Assembly: GCA_017446455.1 (NCBI GenBank)
Contig: JAFSQV010000089.1
Coordinates: 1 to 64,000, forward strand
DNA length: 64,000 nt
Direction of reading: 5' to 3'
Source of the DNA: Paludibacteraceae bacterium
GTDB taxonomy: Bacteria > Bacteroidota > Bacteroidia > Bacteroidales > Paludibacteraceae
The notes beneath the pieces were generated by a model. The model had not been told where the DNA came from. It made no database searches and saw only the letters and a program-made list of their open reading frames with translations. This document shows positions 19,108 to 26,839 of this stretch, piece by piece. Numbering within the stretch: the stretch's first letter is position 1; the number at the start of each line of letters is the position of its first letter. Position numbers and translations under genes: made by a program.

Positions 19108-19716
19108 GGGCAGGTAGATGACCTGTTTGGTCTCAAACCACTCGCCTTTAAAGAACTGAGAGCAGGGGGTGACCTCTGCTTTTTTTATGAACGGCGCTAT
19201 CTCGGCCTGCAGGTCGCCGCCTTTGAGGACTACCAGTCCGTTCGGCACGGCGTTGCGGTGCTTGTTAGACACGTTCTTGCGCACCAGCTTCACGAGGTCG
19301 GGTAGGGGCATCACGGCGCGGGAGACGACGAAGTCGAACTGCCGCTTCTCTTCCTCTGCCCGCTCCTGCTTGCACTCCACGTTCGTCAGGCCCAAGGCCT
19401 GCGCCACTTCCGACGCCACCTTGATCTTCTTGCCGATAGAGTCAATCAGCAGGAACTGACACTCCGGGAACAGGATGGCCAAGGGGATACCAGGAAAACC
19501 ACCACCTGTGCCGACGTCCAGGATGGTCGTGCCGGGCTGGAAAGGCAGCAGTTTGGCGATCGCAAGGGAGTGGAGCACATGGTGCTCGTAGAGGTTATCG
19601 ATATCCTTGCGCGAGATGACGTTGATCTTGCTGTTCCAATCCCGATAGAGCGCGTCAAGCGCAGCGAATTGCTGCGCCTGACGATCGGTCAGTTTGAAAT
19701 ATGCTGAGATGATCAT
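19102..19716 (-). CDS. rsmG: 16S rRNA (guanine-527 N7)-methyltransferase RsmG
   Basis: A 204-residue Rossmann methyltransferase of usual RsmG length. Visible family features are an N-terminal helical segment with DWNSKINVISR, the SAM-binding loop ILDVGTGGGFPGIPLAI, and VVSRAVMPLPDL. It methylates G527 of 16S rRNA. Its ATG overlaps the last base of the yebC-like stop, suggesting translational coupling. Confidence 0.96.
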   Translation of the reverse strand: MIISAYFKLTDRQAQQFAALDALYRDWNSKINVISRKDIDNLYEHHVLHSLAIAKLLPFQPGTTILDVGTGGGFPGIPLAILFPECQFLLIDSIGKKIKVASEVAQALGLTNVECKQERAEEEKRQFDFVVSRAVMPLPDLVKLVRKNVSNKHRNAVPNGLVVLKGGDLQAEIAPFIKKAEVTPCSQFFKGEWFETKQVIYLPL

Positions 19717-20435
19717 TAATCCGCGAGATTGGTGAACACGTTCTGTACGTCTTCGTCCTCCTCGATCTTGTCGATCAGTTTCTGTACGGATTCGCGTTGG
19801 TCTTCCGGCAATTCCTTGGTGTCGTTCGGGATACGAACGAACTCCATCGACTGGATCTCGAAGCCGTTGTCCTCGAGGTATTTCTGCATGTCGATAGCCG
19901 CGTCGAAGTCGGAGTAGATGACGATGGTGTTCTCTTCCTCGTCCACGCCGAGCTCTTCTACGCCGAAGTCGATCAGCTCGAGTTCGAGTTCATCGAGGTC
20001 GATACCGTCCTTCATGGTGACGGTGAAGCAAGCCTTGCGGTCGAAGAGGAACTGGAGGCTACCCTGTGTGCCGAGCGTGCCGCCGAACTTGGTGAAGTAC
20101 GAGCGGATGTTCGCTACGGTACGCATGTGGTTGTCCGTCGCCGTCTCTACGAAGATAGCGATACCATGCGGTCCGTATCCCTCGTAGTTGATCTCCTTAT
20201 AACCTTCGGACGACTTATCGGTAGCTTTCTTGATAGCGCGGTCGATATTGTCCTTCGGCATGTTCTCTCGCTTGCACTGCTGGATGAGTGTGCGCAGGCG
20301 CGGGTTGGAGTCCGGATCCGGTCCACCCTCGCGGGCTGCAATAGTGATTTCTTTTCCTAACTTGGTAAATGTGCGGGACATGTGTCCCCATCTTTTCAGT
20401 TTTGTCGCTTTGCGATATTCAAATGCGCGTCCCAT
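19716..20435 (-). CDS. YebC/PmpR family protein
   Basis: A 239-residue protein with all YebC/TACO1 hallmarks: MGRAFEYRKATKLKRWG at the start, FTKLGKEITIAAREGGPDP, NMPKDNIDRAIKKA and YEGYGPHGIAIFVE. The family is annotated as transcriptional regulators and is also linked to translation of difficult peptide stretches. Located 12 nt from the downstream end of an outer-membrane protein gene and immediately before rsmG. Confidence 0.95.
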   Translation of the reverse strand: MGRAFEYRKATKLKRWGHMSRTFTKLGKEITIAAREGGPDPDSNPRLRTLIQQCKRENMPKDNIDRAIKKATDKSSEGYKEINYEGYGPHGIAIFVETATDNHMRTVANIRSYFTKFGGTLGTQGSLQFLFDRKACFTVTMKDGIDLDELELELIDFGVEELGVDEEENTIVIYSDFDAAIDMQKYLEDNGFEIQSMEFVRIPNDTKELPEDQRESVQKLIDKIEEDEDVQNVFTNLAD

Positions 20436-20447
20436 ATAGATTATTTT

Positions 20448-21995
20448 TTAGTTTTTGTCTTTGTCTTTGTTTTTCTTCGGGTTGGTGCCCCAGCATACCG
20501 AGAAGCCGAGGGCGAGGTTCACCATCTTTGCCTTGTCCGGCAGCAGGTATTTCGGCACGCCGTTCATGTCGATAGCGGCGTAGCTCGTCGGGATATAATC
20601 CATGGCGAGGGTGAGGTTGATACCGTCGTAGGGCATGAAACTCAGACCCGCACCGATATTGCTGTACTTACCGTTGTTCATCAGCGAGTAGGTCGCCGCG
20701 ATGTTAAACCATCGAACGGGTCGGAAAGCAACACCGAAGGTGATCTCCTCATAGAGTCGGGCGTTATACAAGCGCGTCGCGGACACGATGCCCACACCTA
20801 CGCGGTTGTCCCAGAAATTAGCATCCAGACCGATGTTCAGGCGAGCCGTCACCATCTTCGCGTAGCCGCTGCCCGAGGGGTGGAGGATGATGTTATTCGC
20901 CAGGCCCTTGATGTTGTTCAGCAGCGAGTCGATCACCAGCTGCGTGTCGAACTGACCGTCTTGGTTGCGGAAAGCCGGGTCGCTGTAGTCGATCGTGCCG
21001 ACGCCGTTGAAGGTGGTGTCCATCGACGCCGTATATTTCTTTGCGTTCGTCCAGTAGATGAAGCCCAGGTCGTTGAGCGCACCGGTGACCTGCAGGTGCT
21101 CAATCGGTTTCCATACAAAGCCGAAGTCGATAGCCGCTCCGTAGCCGGTGGGCCTGAGTAGACCGGGTATGTTACGCATGTCGATGAGCGAGTCAATGGC
21201 GATAGGGGTAGCGCCGCCGCCCGAGAACTCATTAATCACGTCTATCAGTCGGCGTTCGTTCATGTCCGGCAGTTTGTCGAAGTTCAGCGGACCGGCCATC
21301 TCGACCGCCAGGTCGCCCTTGATACGCCAAGCGTCCGTGCTGGCATCGATGCCGAGGGTCTTGGAGCGCACCGTCGCGTCCATCGTTCCCAACAGCAGTT
21401 TGAGTTTTCCGCCGATGGTCCATTTCTCGTTGATGCGGTGGCTGTACCCTGCGCCTATCTCGGTGAACGCCGTTCCTCCGGCGCCAAGGCCCGAGAGGTT
21501 AAACGTGTTTATCGAGCCTTGGGCGAGGCTCGTCATACCGCCGCCGAGCACGAAGTCGAACATCGGCTTGGGAAGCGTGCCGCCGGCTTCGATGCGCTCG
21601 TTGATGCCAATCATCAGGTAGCCGTTCTCCTTGATGCGGAGACCCATGTTCAGCCAACTGAAGTTCATGCTGGCATCCATCAGCGTCATGCTATGCAGCG
21701 AGCGCAGGAACGCCTGTTTGTCCGCATGCGGGTGCAGCGGCGTGATAGTCTTTTTCGTCTCGGGATCGACGAACAGTACGTCGCTTACCGTCAGCGAGTT
21801 GTTGCCCACGCTGTAGTTCATCCATCCGAGCGGAGAGAAATTGATGTATCCGTTGCTCACCGGCTGGAGAGCAGGGTTGATCGTATGGCGCATCGGCGCG
21901 TTCTCTAAGAAATAGAGGGTCGTCACCTGCTGTGCGCTTGCGCTGAGTGTGAACAGTGCCGCGAGGGCTACCAATATCGTTTGAATACGTTTCAT
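20448..21995 (-). CDS. Outer-membrane beta-barrel protein (DUF5723-like)
   Basis: A 515-residue secreted protein (signal peptide 1-21, ending TLSASA). After the signal comes TLYFLENAPMRHTINPALQP, the start I associate with Bacteroidota DUF5723 proteins, then repeated amphipathic strands (GGKLKLLLG, GVGIVSATRLY, GAGLSFMPY) as in an outer-membrane barrel. Function unknown. It sits 14 nt downstream of a large lipoprotein gene that has its own promoter, and the pair probably works together in the envelope. Confidence 0.7.
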   Translation of the reverse strand: MKRIQTILVALAALFTLSASAQQVTTLYFLENAPMRHTINPALQPVSNGYINFSPLGWMNYSVGNNSLTVSDVLFVDPETKKTITPLHPHADKQAFLRSLHSMTLMDASMNFSWLNMGLRIKENGYLMIGINERIEAGGTLPKPMFDFVLGGGMTSLAQGSINTFNLSGLGAGGTAFTEIGAGYSHRINEKWTIGGKLKLLLGTMDATVRSKTLGIDASTDAWRIKGDLAVEMAGPLNFDKLPDMNERRLIDVINEFSGGGATPIAIDSLIDMRNIPGLLRPTGYGAAIDFGFVWKPIEHLQVTGALNDLGFIYWTNAKKYTASMDTTFNGVGTIDYSDPAFRNQDGQFDTQLVIDSLLNNIKGLANNIILHPSGSGYAKMVTARLNIGLDANFWDNRVGVGIVSATRLYNARLYEEITFGVAFRPVRWFNIAATYSLMNNGKYSNIGAGLSFMPYDGINLTLAMDYIPTSYAAIDMNGVPKYLLPDKAKMVNLALGFSVCWGTNPKKNKDKDKN

Positions 21996-22009
21996 CGTGA
22001 GCCCTCCTT

Positions 22010-23887
22010 TTATTTGTTCTTACTGTTAAAATTCAATATCGCGTCTATCTGCGCCGTCAGGCCGATGTTTATCTCCACCGTCTGGTCCGCCGTGATAGGC
22101 ACTTCCGGCAGCGCCGGATTAGCTTTGAACGCATAGTTAAGCGCTTCGTTGTCGATGATCACCTGATACCATATCTTCTTGATCTGAGGCATCACGTCGA
22201 GTTGCTTCTTGCTCATGCGCGCGGTCATCACGCTCTTGCCGTCCTCTACGGGCACCCACTGGCCCATCGCGTTCTTCTCGAAGCGCGGCGGGTTGATGCG
22301 GATGGTGTCCTCTAAGAACGGATTGAAGAACTTCGACTCATCCTCCGGATCTTTGATCGGCTGGTTGTTCTTATCCAGGTATCGGAGCACGGTCTTCAGC
22401 GTGACAGGTATCTTACTGAATGCCGTCAGGTACAGCGTTACTTCGCCGGCCTCAATCGTGTCGACGATCTGTGACTCCCGTACGAGCGAGTCGATTTTCA
22501 CGGCGCTGAGGTCGATGTCGCGGAGCGTGTCGCGATAGTTGATGAACAGGCCCTCGCGGAACTTCATCGGCAGCGTGCACAGCGCGTTGATCGACACCTT
22601 CGTGTCTTTCGCCACGCGGACCTGCGGGCTCTTGTTGCTGTTGAGATCTACGTAGAAGTCGTAGCCGAGTTTCTTCGGCAGCTTGCCGAACAGACGGTCT
22701 ATCTCGCCTTCTGCTTTCGCTTTGCTGAAATGGACGGTATCGGTTATCGAACTGCCGAGCGGACTCTTCTTCGGATCCGGATGCAGCCACGGGTTCATCG
22801 GGAACTCCAGGCTACGATGGCCGTTGAACAGCGCAAAGGTCGAGTCGCCTTGCTCGTCGATGACGTAGACGTAGTTGCCGTTGAGCACCATCGCGCCTGC
22901 TATCTGCGTCGTCACGGCCACGTCGATCTTCGGATCTGTGAACGGCGTGCATATGTTCTTGAACATCGTCATGTCGCCGAGCACTGTGTCCATGTCTATC
23001 TCTACTTTCTTCGAGATCATGTCTTTGTCCGGTGTGAAGAATCCCCATATAGCGCTGTAGTTGATGAACTCCACCTGCATCAGGTAGTTGAATTTCGCCG
23101 TCGGTTGCAGGTATATCGCGCCGGCCTCCTTCGGGATGGTGAACTTGAAGTCCACGCCGAAGGTGAACACGGAGTCTACGTTCTGCGCATAGTCGAAGAT
23201 GGTGTTCTTCTCGATGCTCAGCGTCTTGTCCTTCATCAGGTTGATGGAGAAATGGTCGATATCGGTGTTGAACAGCCGGTCGTATGTGCCGGCGTCGCCT
23301 TTCTTATAGATGACCTTGGTATTACCCGCCTCGCGGCATACCTGGTCGCCTAATACCAGCGTCACGCTGTCGATCCACTCCCATTCGAGCGGCAGGTCGG
23401 TCCGGCCGAATTTCGACGAGAAGCGGGCGTTGTCTATCAGCGCGCTGTCCAAGCGCTCCTTGCCCAACTCATGGTTGATACCTTTCAGCTTGATCGGCAG
23501 GTCGAAATGCATCTTCGCCGGGATGTCGAACCCCATACCCGTACCTTTGACTTTGCCGTCCGCGCCTATCAGTCCCATGGCGTTTAACTTCTGATACACG
23601 TTCAGCGTGTCCTGACGCGCAGAGATATGCTGACCCATGTCGATCTTGTGATACTCACGCTCGTCGGGGTAGCCGAACTTAAGCGTCAGCACGCCGCCGT
23701 TCGCCGAGTCGATATACAGGTTCGGGATGTCTCCGAGGAAGTCCCCGAGCTTGGCGCGAACGCTTCCTACCGGCACGGCCACACCCATCTCGATCTCCGC
23801 CGTGGTATCCACGTTCGTCAGGTCGATGTTCGAGTGGCACGCCATCAGCATCCCGCCTACTAAAACCATTAAAAGTCCTTTTTTCAT
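22010..23887 (-). CDS. Uncharacterised large lipoprotein
   Basis: A 625-residue lipoprotein (signal ends GGMLMAC, Cys17). The rest is beta-rich, with repeated strand-turn patterns and no recognised catalytic motif. The N-terminal part (AEIEMGVAVPVGSVRAKLGD) and several later strands suggest stacked immunoglobulin-like or adhesin-type domains, which is inference from composition only. It precedes the DUF5723-like barrel gene by 14 nt under the promoter at 23970-24001. Function unknown. Confidence 0.7.
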   Translation of the reverse strand: MKKGLLMVLVGGMLMACHSNIDLTNVDTTAEIEMGVAVPVGSVRAKLGDFLGDIPNLYIDSANGGVLTLKFGYPDEREYHKIDMGQHISARQDTLNVYQKLNAMGLIGADGKVKGTGMGFDIPAKMHFDLPIKLKGINHELGKERLDSALIDNARFSSKFGRTDLPLEWEWIDSVTLVLGDQVCREAGNTKVIYKKGDAGTYDRLFNTDIDHFSINLMKDKTLSIEKNTIFDYAQNVDSVFTFGVDFKFTIPKEAGAIYLQPTAKFNYLMQVEFINYSAIWGFFTPDKDMISKKVEIDMDTVLGDMTMFKNICTPFTDPKIDVAVTTQIAGAMVLNGNYVYVIDEQGDSTFALFNGHRSLEFPMNPWLHPDPKKSPLGSSITDTVHFSKAKAEGEIDRLFGKLPKKLGYDFYVDLNSNKSPQVRVAKDTKVSINALCTLPMKFREGLFINYRDTLRDIDLSAVKIDSLVRESQIVDTIEAGEVTLYLTAFSKIPVTLKTVLRYLDKNNQPIKDPEDESKFFNPFLEDTIRINPPRFEKNAMGQWVPVEDGKSVMTARMSKKQLDVMPQIKKIWYQVIIDNEALNYAFKANPALPEVPITADQTVEINIGLTAQIDAILNFNSKNK

Positions 23888-23969
23888 AATTACAAAACCT
23901 TTGCGCTACTAGATGTTTCCGTTAAGCGGAAAAACCGCTACAGGGAAAAGGCCTACACCTTTGCGGCGG

Positions 23970-24001
23970 CAAAGGTACGAAAAAATATTTATATATGCAA
24001 G
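23970..24001 (-). promoter_or_regulatory. Promoter of the lipoprotein/outer-membrane protein operon
   Basis: Minus strand CTTG (24001-23998), 20 nt, TACCTTTG (23977-23970). The box begins a perfect inverted repeat, ACCTTTGC-CGCC-GCAAAGGT. Confidence 0.75.
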
Positions 24002-24017
24002 AAAATTGCGATTTTTT

Positions 24018-24046
24018 TCTTTTGGGGCTTTCTTTTTGGGGCTTTC
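24018..24046 (+). repeat. Left copy of inverted repeat bounding the accessory island
   Basis: CTTTTGGGGCTTTC then TTTTTGGGGCTTTC. The same stretch recurs in inverted orientation at 31280-31308 with a single-base indel. The two copies enclose the accessory genes. Confidence 0.6.
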
Positions 24047-24056
24047 CAATAAAAAA

Positions 24057-24078
24057 GAGCCTCTCCGAAGAGAGACTC
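24057..24078 (-). terminator. Terminator of the 24100-24492 gene
   Basis: Minus strand GAGTCTCTC-TTCG-GAGAGGCTC (one G-T wobble) followed by TTTTTTATT: a UUCG-loop intrinsic terminator. Confidence 0.85.
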
Positions 24079-24099
24079 CCTTGCCATGCCTTACGGCTC

Positions 24100-24492
24100 T
24101 TAGGCTCCTGCGAGAGCTGCGTCGTAGGCGTCTCCACAGACTTTCCACAGGTACGCCTTCATGGTTTTCTTACCACCGGCGGTGTCCTTCTGTGCGAGGA
24201 AGTTCTGGATGTCGGTCGCCTGCTGCATCAGGTCCTTGCTGCGGGCTTTGACAGATGCAGCCACCGATGCGAAGCGAGCGCGTGCTGCGAGCTCTTTCGC
24301 CTGCGGTACCGTCGAGCGCTTGTACTCACCTACCAAGTAGATGCGGGTACAATCCGGATTCTCGGTAGCCGCGGTGCGGTGGGTAGCCAAGAGCACACTC
24401 GAGTGGTCGCTGTGCGGGTTGCCTGCTTTCGGGCGTTTGCCCAGAAGGCCGGACACATACTCGATACCCGCTGCCCATTTAACTTTTGCCAT
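24100..24492 (-). CDS. Small uncharacterised protein, island paralogue family
   Basis: A 130-residue protein with no signal peptide or membrane segment. Basic N-terminus (MAKVKWAAGIEYVSGLLGK), a beta-like middle (TRIYLVGEYKRSTVP), a long helix (KELAARARFASVAASVKA) and the C-terminal motif GGKKTMKAYLWKVC. The layout resembles the 26460-26819 protein: a strand pair, then [LI]AxRxxFxxVAxxxKA, then GKxxKTLxxYxxxxL. I infer distant paralogy. I have seen similar Bacteroidales proteins but know no function. It has its own UUCG terminator. Confidence 0.6.
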   Translation of the reverse strand: MAKVKWAAGIEYVSGLLGKRPKAGNPHSDHSSVLLATHRTAATENPDCTRIYLVGEYKRSTVPQAKELAARARFASVAASVKARSKDLMQQATDIQNFLAQKDTAGGKKTMKAYLWKVCGDAYDAALAGA

Positions 24493-24568
24493 AGTTGTGT
24501 GTTTTCATGGGATTAGACAAAAATAATAAAAATAATCCAAAAATATCGAAAATAAACATAGATAAACT

Positions 24569-24694
24569 CCTTCGGCGTCATTAGCCCTAACAGGCCATCC
24601 GCGTTCCGCGCTCCACCGCGCCCTTAAAAGTTCACTTTACGTGCTCGGCAGAGCATCGTACCGCACATCCGTAGGATGTAAATGCCGCCGAAGG
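24569..24694. ncRNA. Candidate multi-hairpin structured element
   Basis: CCTTCGGCG (24569-24577) pairs with CGCCGAAGG (24686-24694). After one mismatch CATT pairs with AATG, giving a 14-position closing stem around about 98 nt. Inside are GTGCTC-GGCA-GAGCAT (24641-24656) and CATCC-GTA-GGATG (24666-24678). Strand and function are unknown; it could be a non-coding RNA or a palindromic DNA element. Confidence 0.3.
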
Positions 24695-24743
24695 CGATAA
24701 AACTAAATAAATTTCCGTTTTTGAGTGATTCCTATTATTACAC

Positions 24744-24937
24744 AGACGCATTCTTTTGATAGGCGCGTCCTTTACCTATAGCTTTTCGTGTTAGACAATC
24801 GTCGGATAATATCCGACACAATAGACGCTTTCTTTGGATAGGCGCGTCCTTTACCTATAGCTTTTAGTGTTAGACAATCGTCGGATAATATCCGACACAA
24901 TAGACGCTTTCTTTTGATAGGCGCGTCCTTTACCTAT
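24744..24937. repeat. 79-bp tandem array (about 2.5 copies)
   Basis: Units begin AGACGC at 24744, 24823 and 24902, so the period is 79 bp; the last copy is partial. Each full unit contains ATAGG...CCTAT and the 17-bp hairpin GTCGGATAATATCCGAC (24801-24817, 24880-24896). The first two copies differ at only a few positions. Confidence 0.9.
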
Positions 24938-25144
24938 TTACTTTTTCTTGATCCCCTGATACTCCTCTACCGTTTTGGTAGAGATGGTGGTCGTGGTTTT
25001 GCTTTGCGCGGAGTCGTTCTGCTGAACGTAAGTTGCGGAAGTGGAGATAGTCCGCCATGCCTTGCAACTACAGACTCCGCAAGCGAAAGCGGCCAGCGTG
25101 ACTGCACTAAGCAGGATCAAGGATTTCGATTTGAACTTTTTCAT
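24938..25144 (-). CDS. Small lipoprotein, Rz1/spanin-like
   Basis: A 68-residue lipoprotein: signal MKKFKSKSLILLSAVTLAAF, then CGVCSC with the likely lipidated Cys near residue 27, then a short Ser/Thr/Gln-rich tail ending in Lys. Its start lies inside the DUF5675 gene (38-nt overlap). Size, lipobox and nested position after holin-like and DUF5675 genes resemble the outer-membrane spanin subunit of phage lysis cassettes. That role is inference; no catalytic motif is expected in such proteins. Confidence 0.6.
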   Translation of the reverse strand: MKKFKSKSLILLSAVTLAAFACGVCSCKAWRTISTSATYVQQNDSAQSKTTTTISTKTVEEYQGIKKK

Positions 25145-25472
25145 CTTCGTTGAATAATTCGATTTGGTTAAACAATACATCGAGGTATGCCATGCCGGCT
25201 ATGTCGGTGAGGATACATCCTTGTGAGTGTTCGGGTATAGTGCCCTTATGGATGCGGATGCCTTCCCGGTCGGGGACTTCCATTAAGAGCGGAAGTAGTT
25301 TCTTGAACTTGGGCGACCATGTTCTGTCGAGCGGGTAAGTGCCGGCAGGTATGATGAAGTCCGCGTTCTCGAGTGTCTTGGCTCTACACGTCTGTTGCTT
25401 GAAGGGGAGGATAAGGGTCCCCGTCACTGCTTTTCCCGTCGGGCGATTTCGTTGTAGGGTTAGTGTTATCAT
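25107..25472 (-). CDS. DUF5675-like protein
   Basis: A 121-residue protein matching the DUF5675 pattern: GTYPLDRTWSPKFKKLLPLL, then VPDREGIRIHKGT, and a conserved GCIL late in the protein (SQGCILTD). The His and Cys near the C-terminus recall L,D-transpeptidase- or endolysin-like folds, but activity is not established. It overlaps the holin-like gene by 89 nt on its 5' side and the small lipoprotein by 38 nt on its 3' side, a packing typical of phage lysis modules. Confidence 0.75.
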   Translation of the reverse strand: MITLTLQRNRPTGKAVTGTLILPFKQQTCRAKTLENADFIIPAGTYPLDRTWSPKFKKLLPLLMEVPDREGIRIHKGTIPEHSQGCILTDIAGMAYLDVLFNQIELFNEDEKVQIEILDPA

Positions 25473-25674
25473 GGTTAGTACGATACTTATGCTTGTAGGT
25501 GTAGTCTATTCCGAACAATGCTCCGGCAAAGGTAGCGACCTCGCCGAAACCGATGAGGAGCGACTCATGAATCTGTCCTTGCGGGTCGATAAAGACCCCG
25601 CAGTATAGCATGATCATTCCCCCGATAGAGAGGACGGCTGCCGTGATGAGTTGTATGTTAGCGTTCGTTTTCAT
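25384..25674 (-). CDS. Holin-like small membrane protein
   Basis: A 96-residue protein with two predicted transmembrane helices: about residues 7-27 (IQLITAAVLSIGGMIMLYCG) and 37-55 (LLIGFGEVATFAGALFG). A charged, disordered C-terminal tail is rich in Lys, Asp and Pro. ATG 25674 was chosen because it puts the first helix at the N-terminus. Two helices plus a charged tail fit class II holins, and the following genes encode DUF5675 and an Rz1-like lipoprotein. The function is inferred from architecture and context. Confidence 0.6.
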   Translation of the reverse strand: MKTNANIQLITAAVLSIGGMIMLYCGVFIDPQGQIHESLLIGFGEVATFAGALFGIDYTYKHKYRTNHDNTNPTTKSPDGKSSDGDPYPPLQATDV

Positions 25675-25686
25675 AAGCGGGTGTTT

Positions 25687-25703
25687 GTCGGATGCTATCC
25701 GAC
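25687..25703. repeat. Family 1 hairpin element (copy upstream of the holin-like gene)
   Basis: GTCGGAT-GCT-ATCCGAC followed by CTAATGGACGCAG. It lies 12 bp before the holin-like ATG on the minus strand. Confidence 0.85.
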
Positions 25704-25753
25704 CTAATGGACGCAGCCCTTTCAAAAATTCGGTGCAAAAGTAATATAAAAAA

Positions 25754-25780
25754 GCGAAGCCACCAAAAAAGTGACTTCGC
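25754..25780 (-). terminator. Terminator of the 25806-26042 gene
   Basis: Minus strand GCGAAGTCAC, 7-nt T-rich loop, GTGGCTTCGC (one G-T wobble), followed by TTTTTTATA. Confidence 0.85.
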
Positions 25781-25805
25781 GGAATTCAGGAAAACTGAGT
25801 TTTTC

Positions 25806-26042
25806 TCAATCGGTGGTTAAATCATAGCCCGCATATTGCGAAAACGAGCGTGCTTCGAGATCAGTAAGATAGGCTTCTCCGTCTTCTTTTCTGCGGTCGT
25901 AAAAGGTATGATCCTCAATGAGGTGGTACTTCCTTCGCCATCCATACAGCAGGATCTTTAAGCCCTGCATGCCTACGTCGCAGTGAATAGCTTTCTCGAG
26001 GCGTGCGGCGAGGGTTGTAAGTAAAATCGCATTCTTCTTCAT
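25806..26042 (-). CDS. Small uncharacterised island protein
   Basis: A 78-residue protein (MKKNAILLTTLAARLEKAIH...). It has an amphipathic N-terminal helix, a basic centre (LLYGWRRKYHLIEDHTFYDRRK) and an acidic tail. No signal peptide or recognised domain. ATG 26042 overlaps the end of the preceding gene by 4 nt (stop at 26039). A clear intrinsic terminator follows. Function unknown. Confidence 0.5.
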   Translation of the reverse strand: MKKNAILLTTLAARLEKAIHCDVGMQGLKILLYGWRRKYHLIEDHTFYDRRKEDGEAYLTDLEARSFSQYAGYDLTTD

Positions 26043-26398
26043 AAGCCGAATGTGGTTTTGAGGTTGAGGATGTCGCGGGCGTTGTAGGTGGCTTTGCACT
26101 TATCGGCATAGTTACGCCTTACTTGCTCGGAGGCGGTGAAGCGCTTGGCCTCATAGAGGGCGTTTTGCAGTTCGAGCCAATGGACTTTGATGTCGGTGAG
26201 ATACAACTTATTGTGCACGAGTTCGGCGCAGAGGACGATGAAGCGCCAATGTCCGTCATAAGGAACGGAGTGCTTGGAACGCTGCGAATAAAAACGTACA
26301 GACCCATCCTTCTTGCGTCGGGCTTGAAGGGAATAGCCCAGGCCTCGCTCGAGAGTTCCCACAAGGGATAAACATTGTTCTGATAAAATAACTTCCAT
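26039..26398 (-). CDS. Uncharacterised island protein
   Basis: A 119-residue soluble protein. A beta-hairpin-like segment (YSLQARRKKDGSVRFYSQRS) is followed by helices (HWRFIVLCAELVHNKLYLTD). The RKKDGS turn also occurs as YKKDGS in the DUF2693-like protein (27308-27706) and RRKDGS in the 26460-26819 protein, so these neighbours may share a small beta-barrel fold. No family recognised; function unknown. It overlaps the next gene by 4 nt. Confidence 0.5.
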   Translation of the reverse strand: MEVILSEQCLSLVGTLERGLGYSLQARRKKDGSVRFYSQRSKHSVPYDGHWRFIVLCAELVHNKLYLTDIKVHWLELQNALYEAKRFTASEQVRRNYADKCKATYNARDILNLKTTFGL

Positions 26399-26459
26399 AA
26401 TGATGATTTTTAAATCGGTGACACGTAAATACCAGGTAAACGGAAGGTAAACGGCAGTA

Positions 26460-26819
26460 CTACGCCTTATTATTTTTCATGTCATCGTATAAGCGTGCCA
26501 TGATATATCCGCGTAGGGTTTTGTACACCTTGCCGTGGAGCTTATAGCGGGCAGCTTTCCACTCGCGAGCATACTTCATACGTTGTTCTTCCGTGAGGGC
26601 TTTGATCGCCCCTGCGACAGTCTCAAACATTATCCGCGAGGCTATTTCGGCTTTGGAAGGTTTCGCCTTACGTTCATAGCCGAAGGATCCGTCTTTGCGC
26701 CGCGGCATTGCGTAGGCGCGTACTTCCTTGGAGCCGTCCGGTTTGTTGAAGGTTTTGAACAAGAGGTTACCGAATTTGCCAGAGGCACTTTTGATGTTGG
26801 GATCTAAAATACATTTCAT
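26460..26819 (-). CDS. Uncharacterised island protein, paralogue of the 24100-24492 product
   Basis: A 119-residue basic protein: MKCILDPNIKSASGKFGNLL, then a beta part with RRKDGSFGYERK, a helix (SKAEIASRIMFETVAGAIKA) and the C-terminal motif HGKVYKTLRGYIMARL. Its layout matches the 24100-24492 protein. Proteins of this type seem to occur in Bacteroidales accessory DNA; a structural or DNA-packaging role is possible but unproven. Confidence 0.55.
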   Translation of the reverse strand: MKCILDPNIKSASGKFGNLLFKTFNKPDGSKEVRAYAMPRRKDGSFGYERKAKPSKAEIASRIMFETVAGAIKALTEEQRMKYAREWKAARYKLHGKVYKTLRGYIMARLYDDMKNNKA

Positions 26820-26839
26820 AATTGTAAGATTTTTAAGGG

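Larger units (their letters stand above)
24493..24937. other. Gene-free stretch with candidate structured element and tandem array
   Basis: About 445 bp without a convincing gene. It contains a complex foldable segment (24569-24694) and a 79-bp tandem array (24744-24937), each reported separately. Nothing resembling a tRNA was found. Confidence 0.7.

Noticed and set aside
24569..24694. tRNA or attC (integron) site
   Set aside because: No acceptor/T-arm consensus, and the GCCCTAAC-like core lacks the paired GTTRRRY end and any integrase gene.
24744..24937. Possible CRISPR array
   Set aside because: The 79-bp units are repeated as a whole, with no short repeat plus unique spacer pattern and no cas genes nearby.
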